Source: Lycorma delicatula
Taxonomy: Eukaryota; Arthropoda; Insecta; Hemiptera; Fulgoridae
Length of the DNA stretch: 64,000 nt
Reading direction: 5' to 3'
NCBI RefSeq assembly: GCF_047948215.1
Contig: NC_134458.1
Coordinates: 88,615,260 to 88,679,259 of the forward strand
The translations under genes and the position numbers were made by a program. The notes below the pieces were generated by a model. It ran no database searches. It was given only the letters and a program-made list of their open reading frames with translations, and was not told where the DNA came from. Within the stretch, counting starts at the first letter, position 1, and the number at the start of each line of letters is the position of its first letter. This document shows, one piece after another, positions 1-11,639 of this stretch.

Positions 1-152
1 ATCTTAATAATTAATTAAGTTAACTACGGTTATATCCGTCGTCATGCTTTAAGGTTTTGTAGTCGGCGAGTTTAAACGCAATATTAATGTTTGTATGTAA
101 GCTTATTTCCATTTGTTATATTAGTATTTCAAATTCAATGAATGAATACAGA

Positions 153-184
153 TATAAAAGCCATATACTCTGCTCAGCGACAGT
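153..184 (+). promoter_or_regulatory. possible TATA/initiator core promoter
   Basis: TATAAAAG lies at 153-160 and an ACAGT initiator-like motif at 180-184, with its A 29 nt downstream of the first T of the TATA box. That is the spacing usual for insect TATA promoters. A good splice-donor match (AG|GTGAGC) follows at 201-208, so a short non-coding first exon is imaginable. No coding sequence directly follows: the only nearby ATG (195) meets a stop at once. Motifs are seen; promoter function is inference. AT-rich DNA yields TATA boxes by chance. Confidence 0.28.
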
Positions 185-841
185 AGTGAAATCTATGTAG
201 AGGTGAGCTCTACAGTTATCGGTACAACACCAATCACCAGTCAACTAGCAACAGCAGTGGTATTGTGAACAGTAATATAGCGCTCAATAACAAATCTTTT
301 TTTATAGTTTCCATACCATAAGTATTAACACTATCTGTCCGCGAAATTAATTTAGTCTACTAACATTCATCGCTAGCAAGAATTGTTGAATGAATACGTC
401 AAGAATATTAACCTCTCTAATTATATTTTTTTCTAAAATAAACAATAGATGCACAATAGTATCATCAGTTTGATTTTACTGATAAATTACTTTTTTTTTA
501 CAGGCGCATTCACAATTAATTTAGTATAAATTTTCATTCAATAGTTTTAAATTACCGCTTCACAGATCGTATATGAGATAGGTGATGTACTAAAAAAATT
601 AAAAAAGATAAATGGTAGTATTACTCGTAGATCGGAAAAACAGACGAAAATCATGACTCAAGAATTTAGGCTGAAATAATATGGCACTGATCGTTTAAGA
701 TTTATTAGGTGATTTTTGCGATAAGCTAGTAAAAAAACTTTTCCAAGAATCAAAACTTTTTAATCTTTCCTAATAGTTTTTTTATTTATCGACTTGGGTG
801 GAAATCAGCCCTCCTGTTCCTTAAAAATTCTGGTTCATCGC

Positions 842-995
842 CAGCCTTCGTGGTGCAAGTGGTAGCATCTTGGCTTTTCATCCGGAAGTCCCGGGTTCGA
901 ATCCCGGTCAGACATGGCATTTTCAAACACACTACAAATCATTCATCTCATCCTCTCAACCAATACCTAACGGTGGTCCCGGAGGTTAAACAAAA
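842..995 (+). repeat. tRNA-derived SINE, family B (head plus 3' tail)
   Basis: A tRNA-like head (about 842-915) has an A-box-like TGGTGCAAGTGG and a perfect B box, GGTTCGAATCC, inside a perfect T-arm (CCGGG/CCCGG). The acceptor and anticodon stems do not pair properly, so this is not a functional tRNA gene. After GACATGGCATTTTCAAACAC comes a body ending CCCGGAGGTTAAACAAAAA at about 995. Head-only relatives occur at 10346-10437 (minus) and 26820-26920 (plus). The last 50 bp resemble the 3' end of the unrelated-headed SINE-A copies here. It would be transcribed by RNA polymerase III from the internal boxes if intact. Confidence 0.8.
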
Positions 996-1061
996 ATAAT
1001 TCTGGTTCATCAAACTATGATGTGCGTTTGTCGGTATAACTTTTTTCGCATCAGTCATTCG

Positions 1062-1357
1062 ACTTTTCTTTCTTTTCTTTTTTCCTGTTTAGCCTCCGAG
1101 AATTACCGTTCAGAGTATGAATGAGGATGATATGTATAAGTGTAAGTGAATTGTAGTCTTGTACAGTCTCAGTTCGACCATTCCTGAGGCGTATGGTTAA
1201 CTTAAATCCAACCGCCAAAGAACCCCGGTATCCACGATCTAGTATTCAAATCCGTATATAAGTTACTGCCTTTACTAGGACTTGAACGCTGGAACTCTCG
1301 ACTTCCAAATCAGCTGATTTGAGAAGACGCGTTCACCACTAGACCAACCCGGTGGGT
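1062..1357 (-). repeat. tRNA-derived SINE, family A, copy 1
   Basis: Read on the minus strand it begins ACCCACCGGGTTGGTCTAG, which contains the A box TGGTCTAGTGG. The B-box-like GTTCAAGTCC follows about 60 bp later. A body of about 190 bp then runs to a 3' end CGGAGGCTAAACAGGAAAA and an A/G-rich tail. The plus strand therefore shows a T/C-rich run at 1062-1085 followed by TTTAGCCTCCGAG. Two further copies with the same 3' end lie at 5788-6093 and 24927-25230, both also on the minus strand. Two copies with another 3' end lie at 47408 and 63112 on the plus strand. It is non-coding, with mobility presumably supplied by a LINE. Confidence 0.85.
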
Positions 1358-1996
1358 AAATCAGTCATTCGACTAGTTGATTTAACTTTACAGTCCTCTC
1401 TCTATTATATTCAACTTAAAAATCAAATACACCGTAAATCTTTATTTATACGCTTTTTTTAATTATATTAATATTTGTATTTCTTTGGTTTTTTACCATC
1501 CATATTTCCATCTACTATTAGGTTAACTAAACAAGGATGGCTTATTATTTTTCCACCCACCTTATTCTTATTTTAATGAAATTTTATCATAAATATCTTT
1601 CTATTCCAGCTCATATTAACACCTTTTAGTGACGTGTTAAGATGCTTAATTTTCAACACGTTTGAAAGCACCTAACATTTTCCTTCTTTGGTTATCTTAC
1701 TGTCTATGAAAATATAAGTTAAGTTCAGTAAGACGCTGAACTTCGTGAGACATAAGCGTCTTATATTCATTCTATAACATTCAACCTTCTTAAAAAATGT
1801 AAATATATTTTAAAACCCATTTCCAACAATAAAGTAATTTACTTGCAAACAAAACATGCAATTAATTGAAATTTTGATTTGTATAAAGTTAAAAAAAAAA
1901 ATATCTAAGTATATGTACATTAGTTTTTTTTTTTTCAGTAAGACAAAAATGCTTTTTCTTCTTTAATTTTCTTCTCGCTGCATAAAGAAAAGTCAG

Positions 1997-2116
1997 GTGC
2001 ACTTGACTTCCCCGCAGTGAAGTACTTAACATTTGTAGAGCTGTTTTCATATCATTGTTACAACCAGCAGGACTACAAAATCAAAAAGAATCTTACAGTT
2101 CTTGCTTTTACACTCG
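1997..2116 (+). CDS. candidate internal exon of an unidentified host gene
   Basis: A 120-nt interval is bounded by an acceptor (a pyrimidine-rich stretch, then AAAAGTCAG at 1996) and a consensus donor, CG|GTAAGTATG, at 2117. One frame is open throughout, reads on into both flanks, and has no ATG. The first two bases complete a codon and the last base starts one. The peptide starts ALDFPAVKYLTFVELF and ends KKNLTVLAFTL. Codons often end in C or G (GAC, TTC, CCC, TAC, AAC, CTC), unlike the AT-rich surroundings, and the other strand is interrupted by stops. I recognise no family. It is probably a genuine exon or a decayed one; chance is the alternative, since 40 open codons are not rare enough to exclude it. 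Confidence 0.38.
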
Positions 2117-2117
2117 G

Positions 2118-2399
2118 TAAGTATGTGAAAATGTTTTTCTTTAAAAAAAAAATGTAGGCTATATGCATTAAAGCCTACTTGTATATATATACACATACAT
2201 ACACATTTTTATAACGCTCAGATACATGTGGTAAAATAAATCGAGAGTTTTTACATGTAGTTTCTATACAGACAACATTTTTTAATTACTCTGAAAATAT
2301 TCTAAGACAAGTACGTGATATATCATGCAGTCTCTAATTAATGACCTTACTCCCATCTTTATCCACTTGTTTATCTTCCTAACCCTTGAATGGGGGAAT

Positions 2400-2468
<69 letters not shown>

Positions 2469-5400
2469 TTTTATTTCACTTCAAAAGATTTTTACGTTTT
2501 TTAAATAATATTTATCTTTACAAAATTTATTTTAAGTCCGTTTTATGAATCTATATCTATCTGTACTATAAAATTTTAATGTGTAATATATATTATTATA
2601 CTTAAATTATATTATTATATTAATATATATTATTATTTAAAAGTCAGTAAACTTTGAGAATTTTTTTTGTACGATTGTTTCTTGCAATCGTAGAAAGGTT
2701 TGATGTTGGAAAAATATTCTAGATAACATTGAAGCTAAAAGTCAAAATCAGTAAATTGAATTAAAAATTATTTAATTAGATGTGGTGTATTACTATATTT
2801 TTAGAGACTTTTGGTTTTAAATTCTAGGGATCAAAACTTTTTATGTAAGAATTCTTTGATAAATCGGACTACAAAGAATACCGTAAATATGAAATTTATT
2901 CATTACTTTACTGTAATACTTAAAAAATAAGTTAAAGAAGAACTACAAGAGAAAAAAATCAGAACGCTATCATTTTTTAAATATATTTTGACATATTAAT
3001 TTTTCCACATCTCTGGTTATAAAAATTCATTTAATATGTTTTAACCGCACTCTGTTACCGATCAGAAAACTTATAGCTGAGTCAATAATATTTTAACCTC
3101 GAAGAAATTACTACACGAAATAAATTATAGGAATGGGTTCGGAAGAATGTGTAGAATAAAAGTGTTCCCTAGTAGATATGAGCGATTAATTCTTTAATTT
3201 CTTTACTAACAAATTAAGGAAAAGGGTTTAGTTTTTCGCCAATAGCGGCTTTGTTTTAAATTTAATCAAAAAATAAAAAGCAGCTGAGGATATTTCGCAT
3301 AAAAAACCTCCCGGGTACTTTTTTCTGCGAGCAAAACTAAGGGCGTCAGCGAAGTTTACAATAAGTACCAAAATCGTGCTACTATCATACATAGGTTGCG
3401 TAACTCGAGGGCGCGCAATAAATAAACTTCCATAATTTTGCCCTGACAGAAATAATTAAAAAATTCAAAAAAAGACTGATTCATAAGACCCAAGACTATA
3501 AATTAGTCAAATTTTCAAAGTATTTTTAATTTATGATCGTCCGTTAATAGGGATCTACTGAGAAAATTGGCAACTTGTTGATAAAACGCTTATAACAATA
3601 AATAAATTGCAAAAAAATGAAAAAGTCAATATAATATTTTATTCTTGAGCATACTACCTACTCATTCCATAAGCGATATCTCTATATATTATTTAATTGT
3701 TTATTTATCAACATTTGAAAACTGCATTTTTTTTAGGTTTTGGTACCTTGGCTAACGCTCAAAATCTATCATTATTATTTCTGTTTCTTTTTTAAAATAT
3801 ATAAATATATTAATTGTTATTTGTAAGGTAAATCATGTACTTCAAGATGGAAGAGATGGTTTTTCAAAAACTTTAATTTTTCAATGAGTTTTAGGAATTA
3901 AGTGTTAGTACACTTGGTAAACACATGAAAATGACGCTATAAACATATTGTTATAAAACCTAATGAAAACAGATATTTTTATGCAACTTCTAGATTTATG
4001 TAAAAATACGTCATTTATCAATATTTAACCTTATATCTATTGATTTTGTAACTGATTTGCTGTTTGTGGAAAAGTTTGCTGCTGTTTGTTTTTTTTTTTA
4101 AATATTTAGTTTTTCGACAATAGATGATACTTTTGTACCTATGGTAACGACGGTGGGCACGATGTAGACGGATGTAACTGTAGTTATGTGTTAGGAGATA
4201 AGCCTGTTCATTACGTGTTTTTAATTTGGTTCGCTTTAAGGTTTATATTTTGTATTTAATACTTTACATTCATTTATTATAATAATTACTTTTTTCTTTG
4301 TTTATTGTGTACTTTATTTATTAGTAGAGAGACGTTAACAAGAGATTTTAAAATTATTTGAAACACCGAAGTTCGTATGCATAAATTATTTTCTGGGTAA
4401 AAATTATTATGAAATGAACGACTGGATGTCAAAATAATAATTAAAAGTGACACGGTAAAAATAATTACAATTGTAATATCAGATTTACAGGAATCGCAAC
4501 TCCCTTCCCCAGATTTAATATGATTCCTAAACGATGAGGATAAATTTTTTTATTATCTATATGTAAAATACTTATCGAGTGATTTTGAGTGGTACTTATT
4601 GAGTGAGTTACTCTTATCATATAGTTGAGAGCACAAACATCTCTATTATTACGTAAAAAATGAAGTTATAAATCTCTCTTGAAATAACACTATAAATTCA
4701 CCCCTTATTTTTTATTTAGAGTAAAGATAATATTTAACCGAATAAAAATGTAATTAATGTACACATTAATTAAAATAATATAATTATTTAAACAAATATT
4801 AAATAAGTAGAAAGTAGGAAACTTCAAGAAAAATTATTATAATATATTTATGATGTAAAGAGAAAAAAGTAAAAAGGTGTCAAAATCGTTTTCCTTGCAA
4901 CTAAAAGAGAGTGGTTTGTAGAGTAATTTTATCCGACACAGGGATATCTTTTGGAGATTATTTCATTTAAAATTAAACTCTCTCATAGCTTATTTAACTT
5001 CCTCAAATTAATTTAACTCTTTCTATATTCATTATGTAAAAAGTATATCAACAAGAAGCTCGGAGAAAAGTAATTTTAAATAACGTTCTTAACAAAATAT
5101 TCTTTACGTATATCCTATTTTTCTTGATTAATGAATTAAAAAATAATGATCCTTGCGCATGTTACCGATTTAAAAAATTATTTACTGTTAAATTTAATTA
5201 TAATTTAATAAGAACCAGTGTCTTAAATCTAATTTTTTAAATTTTTGCTCTGATAAAATTAGCATTCGTTAAATTAATTTTCTTATACAGAGATCGAACA
5301 ATAAACTATATATAGTTTCTTATAGTAAGAAACCTAACCTTGGTAATTAATAAAACGTTTTACTCCTTTCTATAGTTATCATAGTTTACAAAATAAATTC

Positions 5401-5787
5401 TTAAATCGATAGCGTTTTCTTGCGTATAGTCATCTTATATTGTTTAAATTCCCTCTCTCTAAACCGATACCTGATTTCTATGCAAATCGGGCGACAATAT
5501 ATGAAAATGACCTTCCTAAAATGTGCTCACCTAATTAGAAGAATAAATAATAAACGAAGAGTTGCTGTAATCAGTGAATTAATAAAAGACTATTGCCACT
5601 CTATATATATATTTTTTTTCTTCTAAGGTCGCTTTAACAGATAAGATTCAGTTTAGTTACATTTATATTTTCCTGGTAGAAGAATTCCTTTATTTTTTCT
5701 TCGTTCCAGTTAAATAACGACATATAAAAATATTATTAAACTGTTGAGTCAGCTTAAAAATCGCTTTCATGTATCTAGTTATGTATT
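2118..5787. other. AT-rich sequence, no gene recognised
   Basis: Apart from the microsatellite at 2401-2468, this stretch shows only AT-rich low-complexity DNA. I saw no transposon similarity, splice-bounded open frame or structured RNA. Short open frames here have no protein-like composition. Confidence 0.5.
2401..2468. repeat. (CA)n(TA)n(CA)n compound microsatellite
   Basis: A run of CA dinucleotides passes into TA repeats and back to CA. The same order occurs at 57625-57690, and a two-part version at 7141-7182, but here the flanking dispersed-repeat sequence of those two loci is not evident. The short open frames through it are translations of the repeat and are not genes. Confidence 0.95.
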
Positions 5788-6093
5788 TCCTTTTTTTAAT
5801 TTTTTTCTGTTTAGCCTCCGGGAATCACTGTCAGGTGATTCACTTCAGAGGATGAATGAGAATGATATGTATGAGCGTAAGTAAAAAGTAGTCTTGTACA
5901 GTCTCAGGTCGGCCATTTCTGAGATGTGTAATTAGTTGAAACCCAACTACCAAAGAACACCGGTATCCACGATATAGTATTCAAATCCGTATAAAAGTAA
6001 CTGCCTTTATTAGGATTTGAACGTTGAAACTCTCGACTTCCAAATCGGCTGATTTGGGAAGACGCGTTCACCACTAGACCAACCCGGTGGGTT
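5788..6093 (-). repeat. tRNA-derived SINE, family A, copy 2
   Basis: On the minus strand it starts with the A-box region CCGGGTTGGTCTAGTGGTG. It continues through AATCGGCTGATTTGG..., a B-box-like GTTCAAATCC, the body with TGGATACCGGTGTTCTTTGG, and a 3' end ...GATTCCCGGAGGCTAAACAG followed by an A-rich tail (5788-5810 as T-rich on plus). The 3' 60 bp of this copy gives the clearest alignment to the tail of the SINE-B copy at 842-995. It is diverged from copies 1 and 3 by scattered substitutions and a small insertion near the 3' end. Confidence 0.85.
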
Positions 6094-7006
6094 AAATTAA
6101 TTAAACCTGGATGCTTAATGTACGATTTATCAGCTTAACTCATATCGTTACAATATTCTACCACAAACCTGACCTGCTCTTCTTAAGCCTTCATTTAGAA
6201 TTTTCTACCCGATGGGTAGTTTCGTATTTCCTAATTACATTTAACGATCTTGGTTAATGAAATTACAAAAGAATATTGAAAATGATCGGTTTTAAAATGG
6301 CTCTGATAAACAATTTATTGAGGCTATAATTCAAATTATTTTACCTACTTCATTTACATTAAAAATCAATAAAAAATGTCCCTTCGATTTTAAGCGAAAC
6401 TGAAGACAAGTACAAGTCACCCAAATTTTCTCGATCGTACGTCTATCACAAGTAATCCGTTGAACGGTTGAATAATTATTCGGCCTACTTGCTCGCATAT
6501 TTAAATTTAGCAAAAAGAGAGAGTGAATCGATGATGTGGCTTCAAATCGTTGTAGACAAAGCGTAGCAGAAGACCATGTAGCTGACCACGACAAAGAGCT
6601 AGAGTTCTTTGGACTGCTTTTATTTTCTATATATTATTTACCACATAATAGTTGGCTTTATAAAACAGATTATTTACAGATATACCCGTCATTAAACTTA
6701 TTTTATTAGATTTCAGCTGAATATTATCGTTAATCTAGTACACAGATAAATATTGAGGATGTTCGGGTTTTCCGAATATTTCCTACATATTATACCTCAT
6801 GTCTGAAAGAGGTGAAGGTACATTATTTTTTTTAATAGATTATAAAAGAAATATTAAATTACGATTAGCTTTCTAGTCACAAAATTTTCAGTTTCTTTGT
6901 TGAATGATTCGATTGGATTTCGTTGTCAAACCACATTAAAGGATTAATTACATAAAAATTACAAATAGAATTCTAGCGTTTGAAAAAATTAACAAAATTA
7001 ATTTTT
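6094..7006. other. no gene recognised
   Basis: The part around 6380-6600 is somewhat less AT-rich, and the minus strand stays open for 87 codons. The peptide has no family resemblance I can name, no splice context that supports it, and no conserved motif, so I do not call it a gene. Confidence 0.4.
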
Positions 7007-7142
7007 ACACGGCTGCCCAAAAAGGAGTGTAATGCATTTAGGATGTATGTATATTTATTCAACCGTAGCAGTTCAACGGCTGAACCGATTTATATGTATG
7101 ACCCCGCGTTGGAATTCTTACGTTACCGGGAGGGTTAAAAGC

Positions 7143-7176
<34 letters not shown>

Positions 7177-7192
7177 CGCGTGTGTTTGAATA
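7007..7192 (-). repeat. dispersed repeat with attached (TA)n(TG)n microsatellite, copy 1
   Basis: Its reverse complement matches the copy at 57625-57855. Both have a CA/TA microsatellite, then a segment containing CGGTAACGTAAGAATTC (here) or CGATAACGTAAGGATTC (there), AAATCGGTTCAGCCGTTGA, a TGCTACGGTTGAATAAATA-like segment, and a terminal GGGCAGCCGTG-like end followed by A-rich DNA. The flank and microsatellite move together, so they form one mobile unit of about 200 bp. It has no coding capacity, and I cannot tell whether it is a truncated LINE 3' end or a MITE. Confidence 0.75.
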
Positions 7193-9944
7193 AACATAAA
7201 AAATTTGAAAACAAAATTATACTATGTACAAATACTATAAACAAAATTGTCACCCCCACGCTCTTTAATTATCCTATATTAAACAGCAATGTTTTCTTTT
7301 TGGTAGTCTTGTTTTTTAATTTTTAATATTTTTCTATGTAAATTGAGGGAAATATCAAATTACTTGATGGATAAGAAATAATTATTGTTGTGTATAATAG
7401 CATCCCACTCCATGTAATGAAAAAAATTACAAATACACAACATTTTATTGCATTAAAAATGTACGTTACATTTTGATAAAATTTGTAACGCAATTTATAT
7501 TTTGTTATACAAAATATATTTTATTATTTTTGTTTATACTGTTTAGGGTTTAATAATAAAATGAGTTACTTACATGAATAAAATTCTTTTCGAAACTGAT
7601 CACAGAGTGTGTGATTTTTGATGGTGAAAACCCCAACCTGAAAAATGTACAAAACATTTAATAATACAGATTATTATAGTAGAAATAATTTTGATTTATA
7701 TTTTGACTTATTGACTTATTTTCTTATATTATACGTTTTATATCTTTGCCGATAAGTTTGATATAACTTGGTAAATTAGGAAACACAAAATACTGTTTAA
7801 AGAAAAACTGTAGTTTATAAATTTGTTTGTAGTCAATTGTAAATCAGGATACTTAAGCCAAAATAAAAGACAGAAAAGAAAGAAGATTGAAAATGAAACA
7901 TATTTAGCTCATTATAAAAATAGAAGAGCAGAGAAATCGACTGGAAACTGATCACAAAATAAGTTTATTAGAAACAAAAGTTTAAAAAATGTTTAAACCG
8001 GAATTAGTTGACAAACTTACTTTATCAACATGAAACAGAAAGTTTGTAGAGGAATAACGTTAGGGGATTAATATTTGATAGCGTTTATTAGTTTTAAATT
8101 TGTTAAATGAATTTTTACAAGTTCTCTTTCATAGACACAGTAAACTGTAATCACCTTCCTTAAAATTTATTCATGGGCTGGAGTTCGTATGATTGGTTTA
8201 AGGTTCATTCTATCTATACCTTTTTTGATACAAATTTTTATCTTATCGCACCTTGTATTAGGGTCGGGCATTGGCTATTAACCGGTAACCGTTTGATTGG
8301 GTCTGCCTAAAATAATATTTCTTGTTTTTTGTTTTTTTAATTTTTTTATTTTACAAACACGGGTAGAAATATTCGTTTTATGGGGTTTCGTAAGTATTAT
8401 TTATATGTTAATTAGTTATTATTTTTTTAATTAATTTATTTTTTATATATTTATTCCTCAATATCTACTGATGATTGTTTAGCGGTAAAAATAACCCTAG
8501 TATTTGATTTAAATAGATTTTTCTTTAAAATTTTTTGAGGCCTTTTTTGTTTACTAATTCACTTCAATAATATTTTAACATTGATATCTGTAACTAGATT
8601 TAAATCTTAATAAATTGTTACATTTTGGCAAAATATTTCAAAAACAAAAGAAATAAACTAAAAATTAGACATCTTTTCCGGATAAAAGTGTTCCTTGTTT
8701 TTTTTTTTATGAAGCTATTTTGTGGTTATATAATAATTAATATCAGGAGGAAATCTAGTTTTTAACACATACAGTAGAGGAAACTCTATCATTTTAAAAA
8801 TAATTCGTTGGTGATTTTTACTGGCAAAATTGCACAAAAAGAAGTTTGAAGAGAAATATATTTGTCTTAAAAATTTGAATATGTATTTTTTAGTTATGCG
8901 TAGCTAACACAACACGAACGATATTAAATTATCAGCGGAAAGAAATAATCAAAAATGAAGAAATTGGCAAGAAAAAATTTATATTTTCAAAGCCAATAAG
9001 TTGACAGAATTTTTTACAAGATAAGTTAGATTAAAGTTCAGAAGAAAGCTGCTAATTTTTCTGTAGAAAAACTAAGGGACGAAAGGTGCATAAAGTGGTT
9101 GTACGCCACCTAACATAAATCCCAAGTCACATCTAATCTCAAGAATAACAAATCCTATCACATGTTCAGTAGAGTAAGTGATTTCCCGTTGATTTCTTCA
9201 CTGGGCCATAATGCATATCATAATTAGTCTGGCTAGTGCTATTTGCACCTCAGATGTTTTATATGCGTTACAGCCGTAGGAAACTCTGAGACAGATAGTG
9301 GTAACAAACTAATACACCTCTTTCTGTTGTGAAACAATCTGTATTATACATACTGTTTCATCTCGACTTTCGACGAACAGTATGATGTTTTTTAAAAACA
9401 AAAACAGTATTTTCTATGCAATAGATTATTATAAAGAAAATCAACCGAGAATTTAATCTTAGATCAAGTGACAGTAGTGTTCATATGGTAATAAAAAATA
9501 TGTCTGTGTAATAGCTAAAAAGATGTTTATGTATTGAAACTTTTATGTTCATTGTAGTACCTTTTTTTCTCCGAATTGTTCACCTTGGAACACGTTACAT
9601 CATTTATTTATTTGCGGTTGTTTATTTTTTCTGTTTTTCTATATGTCTTGTACTTCATTTTTTCTATCTGCTTCGTTTTCTGTTGTTCTTGCGTATTGGT
9701 GCTTCTTGGAACCTTTTATTTTCATCTTTTAATATTCTCTTTAATATTTCACTTTCCCTTATAATTTCTTCATTTATCTTTAGTTCTTTTAGTTCTTGGA
9801 GTTGTGTGAACCAGTGTTGTAATTATATTCAGTGTGAAAACGTAATTGTTTTTTAATTTGAAGTTTTTAAAGCGATCAGTGTGTGATTTTATATCGCTAA
9901 AGAATCTATTCTGTTATTTTACGAATAGAATAATTAATGGATTG
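7193..9944. other. AT-rich sequence with one possible repeat segment
   Basis: Mostly featureless. A less AT-rich block at about 9090-9345 contains AAGTGATTTCCCGTTGATTT and then TTCACTGGGCCATAATGCAT, with GTAGGAAACTCTGAGACAGA further on. It looks like part of a dispersed repeat; a similar TTTCCCGTTG context appears on the minus strand near 26120-26150. No protein similarity was seen. Open frames at 9545-9856 are T-rich and hydrophobic only because of base composition. Confidence 0.35.
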
Positions 9945-10245
9945 TTTTTACTTCCTTATACAAAGTAAAGGAAGTATTGTGATCGCTAAATTTTCGGTTT
10001 TCAGATTTCAACGGAAATATTCTTTTTGACCATCCCTGAATCCATTTTGACTAGTTTCGCCCTGACGTCTGTACGTATTTACTACGTATCTCGCATAACT
10101 CAAAAACGATTAGGCGTTGGATGTTGAAATTCTATTTAGGACTGCTGTAACATCTATTTATGCACCTCCCCTTTTTATTTCAATCGACTGGGCCAAGAAT
10201 GGCCAAAAAATCCCAAAATTCAAAACATTTGGATTTTGGACTTTT
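9945..10245 (+). repeat. probable dispersed non-coding repeat
   Basis: The segment starts with an imperfect palindrome (ACTTCCTTATACAAAGTAAAGGAAGT). It continues through a TTCAACGGAAATATTC stretch, CATCCCTGAATCCATTTTGA, ACGTCTGTACGTATTTACTA and ACTCAAAAACGATTAGGCGT. The composition and the inverted start are typical of abundant non-autonomous insect repeats. I have only one full-length occurrence in the window, so the family assignment rests on recognition rather than on an internal second copy. It carries no open frame. Confidence 0.45.
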
Positions 10246-10345
10246 TTTTAATTACATCTGTATATATTTATATATATTATGTATTAATTCACTATAGAGC
10301 ATTATAAAGATGCTTACACGCGGGGATATGGAAATGGAAATTTTC

Positions 10346-10437
10346 AGCAAAAAATCCCATACCTGACTGAGATTCAAACCCAGGCCCTCCGGATGAAAGG
10401 CCGAGACTCTATTACTACGCCACAGAGATCGGCTAAA
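10346..10437 (-). repeat. SINE-B head, diverged copy
   Basis: The reverse complement reads GCCGATCTCTGTGGCGTAG, then TAATAGAGTCTCGGCC and TTTCATCCGGAGGGCCTGGG, with a decayed B box (GGTTTGAATCTC). It aligns with the tRNA-like heads at 842 and 26820. It ends near CAGGTATGGGATTTTTTGC, after which the family B tail is not recognisable. It is non-functional as a tRNA, because the stems are broken and the B box has changed. Confidence 0.75.
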
Positions 10438-11536
10438 TTTATATTTTTTATCGTATATAATCAATTGTACAGATTCCTGATGTGATTTATATAACTTATT
10501 ATTATTTACCGATGAGAATAAAAAATGTATTTATTTATTTATTCTGAAGTGGTTTACTTCAACCATCTCTATTTACATTGTTCGAAACCATCTCACGTAT
10601 ATTTTTTTACATTATTTGAAAATAAATAAATAACTGTATAAATTGAAGTAGGGAATGAGAAAAGTTACTGTTATATGAAAATGCGAAATACTGGAACGAT
10701 TTCCATCAAAATAAGAATAAATAAACTTAAGAAGCTTAAACAATGATATTCCATCTATGTTAAAATCCTTTATTAACTTCAGTAACAGTGTAACGTTTCT
10801 CTTTTCCTCTTACAGAAACTTACTTGCTAGAATTATATACTTCTATTTAAACTTAGATTCATCATCATATTGAAATTAATTAAAGAAATAGTTTTTTTCA
10901 AATCTCAAATGTATTTTGTTTACGCTTATTAACATACTTGCGTGTTAATTTTTTTGCATTAGTAACGCTTATTTACTAATTTTATGTGAGAAACATCATA
11001 ATGTAATGTCAGCGTTTTATTTCAATATAAATAAAATAAAAACACTCAGTACAATACTTCAGTTTCATTAATGTTCTTCCTTTTACTTTACACCAACTCA
11101 GCAATACGTGTAATTTTTCACTTATTCAGGTTATATAATCAAATTTCTGTTATTGGGTTAATTAATATCGTAAAACACATTTATTATTTTTCTTTTCTTT
11201 TAATTTAAATATTTTAATTGACACGTATTAATTGCCTGTATTTTTCACACAATTCAATTAGTATTTCTAACACGAGATCTTGCGATCAACCATTAGACAA
11301 TTAATAAATTAAAGTAGAAAAAATAGTTTTCAATTTTCTTAGCTAAAAAACAAAATTATCCGTTAAGGTAGGTAATAAAACTTATTCATTCTTTCGTCAC
11401 CGTTATTAACCCTGTTTTAAGAACTTATAGATGAAAATTGCTCATAAAAGGGTTATAATTTTTTTTTAATTATCAGGTGAAGATTAAAATGCTTACTTTA
11501 AACCAGTTTTTTTTTTTTCTAAAATAATACGGGAAT

Positions 11537-11565
11537 AATATATACGAGTGTGTGTATATATATAC

Positions 11566-11637
<72 letters not shown>
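11537..11637. repeat. long (TA)n microsatellite
   Basis: About 100 bp of nearly pure alternating TA with a few C or G interruptions (GTGTGTATATATATACATATATATA at the left). It is self-complementary over its whole length and could extrude a cruciform. Length is likely to be variable and assembly-sensitive. Confidence 0.95.

Positions 11638-11639
<2 letters not shown>

Noticed and set aside
842..915. tRNA gene
   Set aside because: B box and T-arm are perfect, but acceptor and anticodon stems do not pair, and the same head recurs at 10346 and 26820 with a SINE body at 842.
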